Assembly (NCBI RefSeq): GCF_932274485.2
Contig: NC_065881.2
Coordinates: forward strand, 77,006,702-77,070,701
From: Patella vulgata
Taxonomy: Eukaryota > Mollusca > Gastropoda > Patellidae
Length of the DNA stretch: 64,000 nucleotides
Reading direction: 5' to 3'
Shown here: positions 26,119 through 36,377 of the stretch, piece by piece
Layout: every line of letters begins with the position of its first letter
Numbering within the stretch: position 1 is the stretch's first letter
Program-made: the position numbers and the translations under genes
Notes under the pieces: generated by a model
What the model was told of the DNA's origin: nothing
Seen by the model: the letters and a program-made list of their open reading frames with translations, nothing else
The model's database searches: none

Positions 26119-28449
26119 TTACTTCCTCTTTGCAACCTTGGTACCTTTTCCCTTATCATCCTTTTTGTATGTACCATCTTTCTTGGCCTTTCGAACCATA
26201 GATCGGGCATATTTCCTCTTTCTGATCTTGTTGAGAATACCAACAAATCTTTCTTGTTTACGAGCACGGACAATCTGGTCATAGACTGAGGCCTTCTTTT
26301 CTGCAGCTGTGATAGCACGAGCCTTTTCAGGTTTGAAAGATGTTTTGAGTGGCATGAGTTTACCTTGAAGCTGTGTAGCCATCTTGGTTTCTTCAGACTA
26401 GAAAATACAATGATATTTATTACTTGTGGTCATTACATTTGATATGATCAGCTTTGAGTTTAATGTATGGCCTAGGCTAATGAAGATAGGCATATGTCAT
26501 GCAGTATGCTATGAAAGAAATTTTGCCCGGCTACTGTTTTTCTAATTCCTACCGTCCATGGTTCATGTTACTTGTAAGACAGAGTGAAATGGAGTTTATC
26601 GTCCACACAAACTAGGTCATTTCAGGACTAACATGGTTTAATTTCATTTTAATAATTCACTTGTGCGCAGTGGTCTTTTTAGCAGTGGGAGGAAACCAGA
26701 GGACCCAGAGGAAACCCACAAGGTTGGACAGGCGACCCTACTCCTTGTCACGTACAACCGGGGAATCGAAACCACGCCAGCTGACGCAATGACAAACCTT
26801 ATATTACTTGTATGAGCACGCCAATGTGTACAAGAGAAGGAAATGGGGTTCAACGTCCACTTGACACAAACTAGGTCATTTCGGGACTAACATATGGTTT
26901 AATTTTATTTCAATAATTCGCTTGCACGTAGGGGTCTTTACCAATGGGAGGAAACCGGAGGACCAAGAGAAAACCCACGAGGTTGGACAGGCGACCCTAC
27001 TCCTTGTCACGTACAACAGGCCTTATGATAAAGAGCGCACATGCTAACCATTCGGCCATTCAACTTCCCCAATGTGTACATAGGATCCTAGATGGGGAGT
27101 AGAATCTTGCTATGTACACCAAGATAAAAAAAAAAGGTTGTTTGGTTCAGGATATTTGCTCTAAGGCAAAAAAGAAAATGTATTCTATTTAATCCAGAAA
27201 TTTTTTTTTATTCAACTGCCTTTCTTCTTATAATAACCACATCGGTGTTGACCGACTAGGTTAAGTGCAAAACAGTGTCCAGTATTTCTCCACTCATCAC
27301 TAATTCATTTCAATAATTCACTGGCACCAAGCTCTTTAGCAGGTTGTGGGTTAGATGGGGGGGGGGGGGGGGGGGAACCACAGAAAATCTTAAGTTTGAC
27401 AACTGTCCCCTATTCTTGACCGAAATACAAGATGCACAGTTAACTGATTGAAATTCTACACACAAAATAACAGCTGAATATTCAATCTTCTCGCGCAGTC
27501 AAACCTCACAAAATTGCAAAACTAGCAATATACTTACAGAAGCCTCTCCTTGTCGGACCTTCTTTTTGCTTTTAGGGAATAAGATTAGTTTAGATTTGTA
27601 CTCCTTTAATCTTTGTACGTTTTCCTGAAGGGATTCCACTGACTTGTTCTTACGTCTAAAGTCGACAGCAATTCCAATACCCATAGCTTCTTTCCAACTA
27701 ACATTAACAGCCTGAAACATGCAAAATATAAATAATTAATTTACCGATTGCTTCACTGGTCACTTTATGTCAAAATGACAGATGTTCAGGTAATTATGTT
27801 TAGGTGTCGAGCACACTGACAAAACTCAAGCTGAGAATTTTATTCATATTGTCTTGTCCAGGTAAGTTTCTTTTTAAATCACGGTGATTACAAACTTTCA
27901 AATTTGTGCCAAGTGTGCAACCTAAACATACATCAAGCTCTAAATATATTGCTACCTCTACACTAATTGGCAAAATGTTTTTCTGTCAAGCACTTACATT
28001 ATTTTATGTGCAGTGAATATGGTTGCAATAAATTGTAAACATTTTGAACTTTTTCTCAATTTTAATAGCAAATATTGTCTGCCATACTGCTATCAATGAG
28101 GAACTGTACTTGACCCATCTTTATGTTTAAATACGTTAAGATTTATCTCCCTTTAACTTAATTTTTGTTGCACTTCATGTCTCTAAATACACGAAATTCT
28201 AACCTTAAGTTCTTCAAAGGAGAATCCCTTTCCTAGTCGTCTTTTACTGTTGTATTTGAAGGTTGGACATCTAATAATTGGTCTAAGAGGACCAGCAGCT
28301 GGGCGTGGTGCAATACGTCTGGCTTTCTTTAATCTTGTATCATGTCTTCGCTTCTTTCTAGCAGGTTGGTTAAACCATGTTTTTACATATCTCTGCCAGT
28401 CTTTATGGAAGTGCCCATTGGGCACCATGTTATTTCCTTTAGGAGCCAT
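26119..28449 (-). CDS. RPL13: 60S ribosomal protein L13 (eL13)
   Basis: Component of the large ribosomal subunit. Minus-strand coding exons 28204-28449, 27538-27711 and 26119-26397 are all in phase 0 and give 232 residues (about 211 in human). Segments: [48 protein letters not shown], then [20 protein letters not shown] and KSKLILFP, then [12 protein letters not shown] and KARAIT, and a Lys-rich tail longer than in vertebrates. The start codon lies two bases after an acceptor (AG|CCATGG), so a non-coding exon must exist upstream, as in other ribosomal protein genes; a candidate with a TOP-like tract is at 39746-39778. Intron 3 contains several SINE copies. No box C/D snoRNA was recognised in intron 2. 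Confidence 0.95.
26466..26562 (-). repeat. SINE-B fragment
   Basis: 'gctaatgaagataggcatatg', 'tgcagtatgctatgaaagaa' in parts, and 'attttgcccgg'; truncated on both sides. In RPL13 intron 3. Confidence 0.65.
26581..26812 (-). repeat. SINE-A copy
   Basis: Tail 'atggagtttatcgtccac' at the left, 'caaggttggacaggcgaccc' and B box complement 'ggggaatcgaaaccac'. The head is cut off. In RPL13 intron 3. Confidence 0.8.
26833..27072 (-). repeat. SINE-A copy with B-box deletion
   Basis: Tail 'aaatggggttcaacgtccac' at the left and head complement 'gctaaccattcggccattca' at the right. The region that should hold the B box is deleted ('acgtacaacaggccttatga'). Confidence 0.82.
27240..27440 (-). repeat. Old SINE-A copy with a long G run
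   Basis: 'attcatttcaataattcact', 'agctctttagcaggttgtg' and a G run at 27357-27375; the rest is decayed. In RPL13 intron 3. Confidence 0.55.
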
Positions 28450-28474
28450 GGCTGGAAAACAAAAAAAAAATTAA

Positions 28475-28844
28475 ACATACATTATGCAAGAGCTAAATCT
28501 GCCTATTGCATGTCTTTCTTTAGGCCTGAAATATTATCTAAATTATTAATTAGACATTAACTTATCCAGACCATATTCAATCAACTCTCGATGCCATCGT
28601 TAGCCTGCGATATTTAGCGGATTGGAATATATTTTAAAAAAAAAAAAATGTAAAAAATGGATAATCGAGACTGTTTTTTTTATTGTACTGACAATGATGA
28701 GTCTAGCCTAAAATTCAAAGCTAATATCTTGGTTCAGAGTGGAGCAGTTTGAAATTTTCAGCATATTCTATTTATGTTATCTATTTTTTTTAACTATTAT
28801 AGCCAGAACTATAAACTCTTTATCTAATCTCCCATAATGTATCT
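28475..28844. mobile_element. TTAA-flanked MITE-1 copy
   Basis: Left end 'acatacattatgcaagagct' after TTAA (28471-28474); right end 'cccataatgtatct' before TTAA (28845-28848). It sits some 20 bp upstream of the RPL13 coding exon, i.e. just inside intron 1. Confidence 0.85.
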
Positions 28845-28848
28845 TTAA

Positions 28849-29113
28849 CAATAACAGAAGAAAAATCTGTGATTTACCATCTATTGTGGATGATATAACG
28901 GAACTGTGTGCAAAATCATTCGAGAACTTATATTTCAACTTATCACAATTCGATATCTTATAATAATAATAATACATGTATATCGTTCTTCATGCCAAAT
29001 TGTCCTTTTTAATCTAAAATCATAGCATTTTTGATGTTTAATAATTTTGCATAAAGAATGGTATCAAATATTGGTATAAATTAAAATTATTGTGATAGTT
29101 GAAATAAAAGTGG
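28849..29113. other. Spacer between MITE and P-type element
   Basis: AT-rich; no promoter-like or pyrimidine-tract sequence on the minus strand, which argues against RPL13 starting here. Confidence 0.4.
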
Positions 29114-29120
29114 GTTTGGG

Positions 29121-29150
29121 CATAGATAATACCGTATGATTGCCAACTCG
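29121..29150 (+). repeat. P-type element, left terminal inverted repeat
   Basis: 30 bp, identical to the reverse complement of 39089-39118. Beyond it, similarity to the other end continues in scattered blocks to about 29245, including the 12-bp internal repeat. Confidence 0.95.
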
Positions 29151-29472
29151 TGTATAGTTCTTTGCGTGATGTTGCGTACGGGTTCGTGCGCACATTTTTT
29201 TGCGCCGGGGGGGTTGTTTACTTCCGGTCTAGCAGCCGACACAACTTACCGTAATAGATAACCATAATAATAATATTGTGATAACGGCCGTCATACAGTA
29301 ACAATAATAATAATAATAATAATAATATTGTGATAGAGTAAAGTATAGACTTATTTACCTTTACTTATTAAGAAGATACGTTATATTTAGTTTTTTTTTT
29401 GGTACGCATTTTTTATAGTTTTTGTTAATAGGCAATAGTTAGGCCTATATTAGTATAGGCCTATCGCAAATC

Positions 29473-32400
29473 ATGGTAAATAATTGTTGTGTAGTAAATT
29501 GTTCTGCTTCTAAAAAAAAATGTAGAGGATTATCATTTCATAAAATAAAAAAAAACAACAATAAATTATGGGAGAAGAAGTTAATCAGCATTATAAACAG
29601 GATTGATACCAGTTTCAATCCAGAAGCTGCTACAATCTGTTCTCGTCATTTTGAGGATAGTTGTTTCAAAGAAAATGGTAAGTTAAATTTTGTAGTTTGG
29701 TAAAAAGAAAAAATGATTTAAAAAAAACCCGCAGACTTGGCACACTGGGTGACATGTCATGTAAAAAAAACCAAAAAAATATAGAGATCTAGATTTTCAA
29801 ATTTAATGTAATAATTTGACAATATTAAAAATTTTGAACTCCCTTCTTATCACAATCATACTTTCTTTAGTACCGGTAATAATATTATATAGTGTAATTT
29901 AATATGATTGATATTTTACAGAATCAACTGGAAAAAGAGATCTGTTGGAAAATAGTTTACCTACAAAACATATACCACAAAAGTCTTTCGAAAAGAAAAT
30001 TGCTCAAAGAAGATCACCTGTTCGTATTTTTCTGTCTCTTTTTTTTAACATGATTGTATTTATACATATACACAAAACAATGTATTGAATATTGGTTGAT
30101 TGCATTATAGACTAGATATACATCTTACTTCATACAAAGGCCTTCATATTTATTAAACATAATTCTTGTATTGGGCGACGCTTCAGAAAGTGGTCCTGAT
30201 ATGCTAAAAATTAGATATATTAAAATAACACAAAAAACTTATTTTTCCAAAAGAATATATTCATTACCATTTTAAAATACCAAAATGTCATTGATAATAC
30301 GCAAATTTCATAAAAAAAAAAAAATTCATGACACAACTGGATTACAATACCCGAAATACCTGTTTTTACCATACTTTATAGAACATGTCCGGAATACTAA
30401 TTATCTTTTCCAAACAAACTCAAATGTAATCTCTAACAGACTTGGAGTTATATCTAAAATTTATTAGGTAAAAAATACATAAAAGGAAATTATATTTTTA
30501 TTTTTTTTGTAGATAATTGGAAATTTCAGGTCAAACATGTAACAATTTGGTAGAACTTTCCTTTCTGATGGATCTTATCATTACCAAAAATCTATATAAG
30601 TCTGGACAATAAAATTGAAAATACGAGTGTTTGATTTGTGTTACACATGTAACGTTACGTGTGTGACAAAATTTTAAAAACACAAGTTAATATCACTGTT
30701 GTATGAAAGTAAAACAAAATATGATTTCAAGTTATTCAACATATAAATTACAATTCATTAACCATGTAAAGTTTTTATTTTAAAATATAATTCCAAGGTA
30801 CCGGTATTTAACATGTTAATTACAATTCATAACTACTGGTACAAGAAGTCATAGGATGCGTAATACGTTATACTTAATAACTATGACATCATAAGCCAGA
30901 GTGATATTATTGATATTTAACAGTGGGATATTATTGATATTTCACTTGACAAGCATATTCTTTCAACAATGTTAACACATTTAAATTAACCAATAGGTTA
31001 TGTTTGCAATGTCGAAAACTGTGGATGATATTGAGTTAAAGACTTGGGTCCTTTAATTGTAGCTTAAAAGGATAAATTTGACAACTGAACCTGAAGAATT
31101 TAACGAATCAACTCAGACAGTTATCACAAAAGAGACTGTTCTGAATACACTTCGTACCATACCAGGTTGGTTTGTTACACAACATGAAAATGGGGTAGAT
31201 GTTGTTAAATACAGACATACAGATATGAAGGTATATTTCCCTTTTTTTCTTTGCTGTAAAAGCTTTATGTTTGAACCTGTTGTAAATCAAAATTATCAAT
31301 GTACATCTAAAGTAGATCTAACAAAATAGTTGGAAGATGTACAGCAGTAATATATTTAACTTAATTTTTATTTAGATATCACATTGTGTGAAAATAGATA
31401 ATGGAATGGAGTACCAGCTATTTATAGAAGGTATGAACCTTAAAACTATTCATATTAATGAACCATCTATTATCACAAAATCGGAAGATCTAAAAAGAAT
31501 TATTGAGAAGATTACCATGATAAAACCATGCATGGGTGTCTTTGAAAAAGATCTAATAGATGTATCCGATTTTACTAACCTCAATTACAACAAGGAGGTC
31601 GTGATCAACCAACAGATAAATTCTATGCAGACTATGGTCCATAGCGTTAAATGTCTTGTTATTGGGCCAGTCTGCATAGAATGTAAAAAAACAAAGAATA
31701 TTCTAAAACAAAAAAAAAACAGATTAGACATTGCTAGAAAAAGAACAATAAATTTTAACAAAAAGACACCTTTAGTAAAAACGTCAAAAGAAAAACTATC
31801 AAAAGCCTTAAAAGATATTCGAGTAAAAAATAGTAGATTGGAAAAAGAATTAAGGACCATCCAAAAGAGATTAAGAAATGAAAGCGAAGAAGTTTCTGAA
31901 CAATTACATGACAGCTTATTAAATATTATGAATAAAGAAACAATTTCAAACCCTTTTCTGGACTTGTTTTGGAAGGAACAAAAAAAAAATTTTAACAGAA
32001 AGTCTTCTGGGAAAAGATGGCACCCAATGATAATAAGATTAGCTATTCTGTTACACACTCAATCCCCCCAAGCTTACAGGTCATTAAAACAAACTGGACT
32101 TTTGCATCTACCCGGAGAATCGACACTGCGGGATTACAGTAATGCTATAAGTCCAACTCATGGTTTCAATCCAAATGTAAGTAGATCTTAATTTGTTATT
32201 TATTTGAAAAAATCCACTTTGTGTCTTACCAATTACCAAAGCATTCATTACAATTAAATATATGGTGTATCAAGGATGTGGCCACATAATTTTGATGAAA
32301 CTTAAATTTATGATTATATAACAAAGATCTTGGTTCCTTTGATAATGGTGCATATATCCGAACGTAACTCCCTGGATTATGACCCTGTTACACATCAATG

Positions 32401-35400
32401 AAGGTTGAGTTCGAAGTTAGTAAAAATCTGACCCAAATCTTTAGAAATACATCATTTTACATACAACATTTTGACGCGATGTTTTTAATCTCTTTGCGAA
32501 TATTGGCTCTACTGGACAATTTCGCAAAACCCAGATACAACCATTTGACTCCCCACAGACGATATGTTACATACTGCTTTCATAAAAATTCAATTAATTT
32601 TTTTAGGTGATTAATGATCTGAAAGACATGGTTAAAGACCTGAAAGATAATGAAAGATGGGTAGTTTTGATTCATGATGAAATGACTATCAAGTCTGATT
32701 TAGTATGTATGTTTTATATAGTACATTGACAATAGTTATTAATTTCACATTTTCAATATTAATGTGACAATTTTCTACATAATTGTCTATGCAGGTATAT
32801 AACCCAAGATCAGGAGAATTATGTGGCTTCATACCTGATGGAAGTAAGGTAGCTAGTCATGTTCTAGTTTTCATGGTTGTAGGATTAACAGCTCCTCTTG
32901 AATGGCCAATAAGATTCAGCCTTGGTTATTTTGGTACATGTTCAGCAAGAGCTGAAGACATATACCCTTTGTTTTGGGAAGCAGTTTGTCATTTAGAAAT
33001 TACCTGTAAACTAAAGGTTTATAAAAAAGATACATTTATTAATTTGAGCAATTAATAGTTTGTTAAAGTAACTGTGTGTGATTCACATTTTTCAGAAAAT
33101 ATTAAGTTTCTCATGACTTAATCCTTGCTTATTATATATACAATGTAATCAGATTATTTTACATTTAATCAAGAAAAAAGAAAAGTAAAGTGTATCATTT
33201 ACATAGGTAATCCGGGAGCAACATAGATCAATAGAATTTCAGTTCATTGTCAAACTTTTTACAGTGTTTCGATTAGACCTAATCCCACTAAACACTGCCA
33301 AACTCACCGAACGGAATTGCACTTTTTTTGATTGATATTCCTATTAGAATACTAAAATAAAACTAAATAAATTTGACAATATTGTTGTTTGCAAGAGATT
33401 CCTATTTTGATCAAATCACTACAGAAACTTTAAATTTCAATACTTTTAAAATTACTAGTTCTGTATTTGTTTTTTTAAATCTTTGTTTATTTTTCTTTTG
33501 TAAATGTGCTGTGAGATGTTATTATGTATCATGGTTATACTTTTATTATTCAAAGTTGATGGTTTTGACTTTGACCATTTATTTAATTTGTTGTTTTTAT
33601 AATTTTACAACTTACGAAATATGTTTTTTGTATATTTAACATAAATATAACAACCAAACTGTTAAGTAAGCTAAATAATATGTTTTCGTCTTGTAAACAG
33701 CATTTATTGTATTGACAATTCATTTTGCATATTCATAAAAATAGCAACAAAACAAGTAGAGTTCAATAATATGTTTTCATTTTATAAAAAGCATTTATGG
33801 CATTGACAATTTATTTAATTTTTTGTTTTTATCATTTTAATACTTATTAAAAATGTTTGGTTTTTTTTATTAAAGATTAATATAACAACAATACTTTTAA
33901 GTAAAGCTAAATAACATGTTTTAATTTTATAAAAAGCATTTATGGTATTGACAATTTATTTAATTTGTTGTTTTTATCATTTTAATACTTATGAAAAATG
34001 TTTGTTTTTTTATTAAAGATTAATATAACAACAATACTTTTAAGTAAAGCTAAATAACATGTTTTAATTTTATAAAAAGCATTTATGGTATTGACAATTT
34101 TTAAAATTTGTTGTTTTTATCATTTTAATACTGATGATGTTTTGAAAATAAATTATTGTGCTTCAGTTTGATTAAATACATTTCATTTTTAACCTGCAAA
34201 AATATTATTACAGGTATTGGCTTCCACCTCTGATAAAGCATCGCCTAATCAAAGGCTTATCGATATGCATAGAGAAGATAAGGAAGCTATTTACTCTACA
34301 AATAATATTTTTGCTCGGGAAAGACAAATTTATTTTGTATCAGATGTACCCCATTTGTTGAAAACGCTAAGAAATAATCTTGCCAACTCAGGATCTGGAC
34401 TGAAGACACGTTACCTTTGGGTTTGTACTTTTTGAATTATTATATTTGCTATTGAAATGTATAATCTTAAATAATTTGTAAAATAGAAACATTTTTTATA
34501 ATTATGGCAAACATCTTTTTTTAGAATGATGGCAAACATCTTTTATGGTCCCATGTCAGACAAGTATTTATTGAAGACAGCAAATCAGAATTACGAAGAA
34601 CAAAACTGACCCCTGCTCATGTAGATCTAAATTCGTATTCTGTAATGAAAGTTAATCTTGCTGCTCAGGTAAGAATATTTTATAACTTTTGTGATTAAAA
34701 GTATTGTGCAAGCAGAAATAAATTTCTATTGTGAACTTTTAGAAAGATTGCGATACAGAAGTGTTTTTTTCACTACTGAATGGAATAATACTTTAGTAAA
34801 ATATATAGTAGATCGCTACCAAGTACTGGTATTTTTTATGACTTATTTATCAGGTAATGAGCAAAACGGTCAGTAGTGTTATGAAGGCATACATGACAGA
34901 AGATACCTGGGAGACAGCTAACTTTATAGAAATTGTTGACAGACTTTTTGATTGCCTTAATGTAAGATCAAAGTCAGAAGGTAACAGGGTTAAAAAAACT
35001 GATTTAATGCCATATACAGATGTTGAAGATAAAAGATTTGAGGCAAGTATTTTTTTTTTTTTTTTTTTTTTTTGTAGTGGGGGGAGGGGGAGATCGCCTG
35101 CTGGTCTAGAGTGTTGCACATCTTGTCTGCATGTATCATCATAAGTACCGTACCGTCCTGTGTATGTGTGATGTTCATAACTGATAACCATCTTTGGCAG
35201 CATAATCCTTATTTATTTCTGTTTGTTTGTTTTTTTACAGTTTCTGTTAAATGATGCATTGGGCTATTTCAAAAACTGGAAATTTTCTGTTGAAAATAGA
35301 GAAGGCTTCGGCACATCGGAAAAATCGAAAATGTTTATTTCAGCGCAGACATATAAAGGCCTTTTTGTAACAAGTAAGCATAAAATATTGTTATCATATG

Positions 35401-35950
35401 CATATGCATGGCCATCTTAGTAAATTCTATAGTAGAAGCTACACATTAACTGTTATGTACAGATATAATACCAACAATTTTATTTTAGTAAATTCTGTAG
35501 TAGAAGCCACCAAGTATCTCTTGTCTTGTGGTGTCAAAGAGGTGTATACCAATTCCTTTTGTCAAGACCCTTTGGAGTCGCATTTTGGAAATCACAGAGG
35601 TTTGGCAAGGAGAAACGACAACCCGACTTTATATGCATTTGGGTAAACATAATATATTTATTTTTACTGCCAATTTCGAAAATTATTAAAAATTGTCTGT
35701 CTTTGTTCAATTAAATTCAAAATAAAAGTAGGACATTAAACCCCATTAAGTTTGTTCATTGATTACATTTACATTGTTAGGATATTGTTATTTAGTCCAT
35801 TCTTTATAATTTGATAGATACCAGGAAAACAAGATTAGACTTCAAAGAAACCTGTCTATTCTCTTTCAATCTAATAAGGGAAATATTGAGAAAGAAAGTG
35901 GTTCCATTAAAATAAATGCACAACCTCTGAAAAAGAGGAAACTGTGGTGA
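29473..35950 (+). CDS. P-type THAP transposase, 12 exons, open
   Basis: Exons: 29473-29677, 29922-30019, 31063-31230, 31376-32176, 32607-32702, 32795-33016, 34214-34420, 34525-34668, 34854-35042, 35241-35373, 35489-35642, 35818-35950; 2550 nt, 849 residues. The N-terminal THAP zinc finger has Cys pairs in NNCCVVNC, then SFHKIKK, ICSRHF and SCF. A Lys/Glu-rich helical stretch at about residues 210-300 may dimerise. The catalytic fold shows HDEMTIK (D448), SDVPHLLK (D574) and QDPLESHFG (D781, E784); DPLE with D and E three apart resembles Drosophila P. The part between D574 and E784 matches the place of the GTP-binding insertion. The end PLKKRKLW is a likely nuclear signal. The second exon's donor (GTTCGT) is the weakest call; intron 9 uses GC-AG. 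The protein stops about 65 residues after DPLE, short for the family. An alternative last exon may start at 36132. Confidence 0.85.
33568..34137 (+). repeat. Tandem array, about 144-bp unit, 4.5 copies
   Basis: Units start near 33568, 33711 (internally shortened), 33802, 33947 and 34091, each opening 'attgacaatttatttaattt' and closing 'ttataaaaagcatttatggt'. The third and fourth are almost identical. The array is confined to intron 6 of the transposase gene. Confidence 0.85.
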
Positions 35951-36377
35951 GATGTTTGACTTTTTATGCAAATAAATTAGGATTATCTACACATGGTAAA
36001 ATTGCAATATTACACTTCTATATATTTATGAAATATGTAAACGATATAATCAGTGAATACTGTCATTTTACTCAATTGAAATACTAAACATTTTGTTAGA
36101 TTGGATATATCTGTTACATTTTTTTTTTCAGATATTTGCACAGAGATGATTTAAATCGAAAATGTCGACAATTACTAAAAAATTTTATTACATAAAAATA
36201 CACACCACAAGCACTATATTGAAATGCTTGGTTATATGATAATGTTCAGACAATTTCATAATAAATAAATAAAGATTGCTGTTAAAAAAATTATGTCATA
36301 TAATAAATAAATAAGGTACTTCTCATAGAATACATGTATAAATATGCTAAATTGTTGGATGATGACATGAGTAGAAT

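Noticed and set aside
27712-28203. snoRNA in RPL13 intron 2
   Set aside because: Ribosomal protein introns often host them, but no paired C (RTGATGA) and D (CTGA) boxes were found on the minus strand.
28849-29113. RPL13 promoter directly upstream of the coding exon
   Set aside because: The segment is plain AT-rich sequence with no pyrimidine start tract on the minus strand.
31585-32058. 157-codon minus-strand frame
   Set aside because: It is the antisense shadow of the large transposase exon 31376-32176; Phe/Leu-rich composition and no homology.
33373-33639. 88-codon hydrophobic frame in the transposase intron
   Set aside because: It is the translation of T-rich intron and repeat-array sequence; no start context and no homology.
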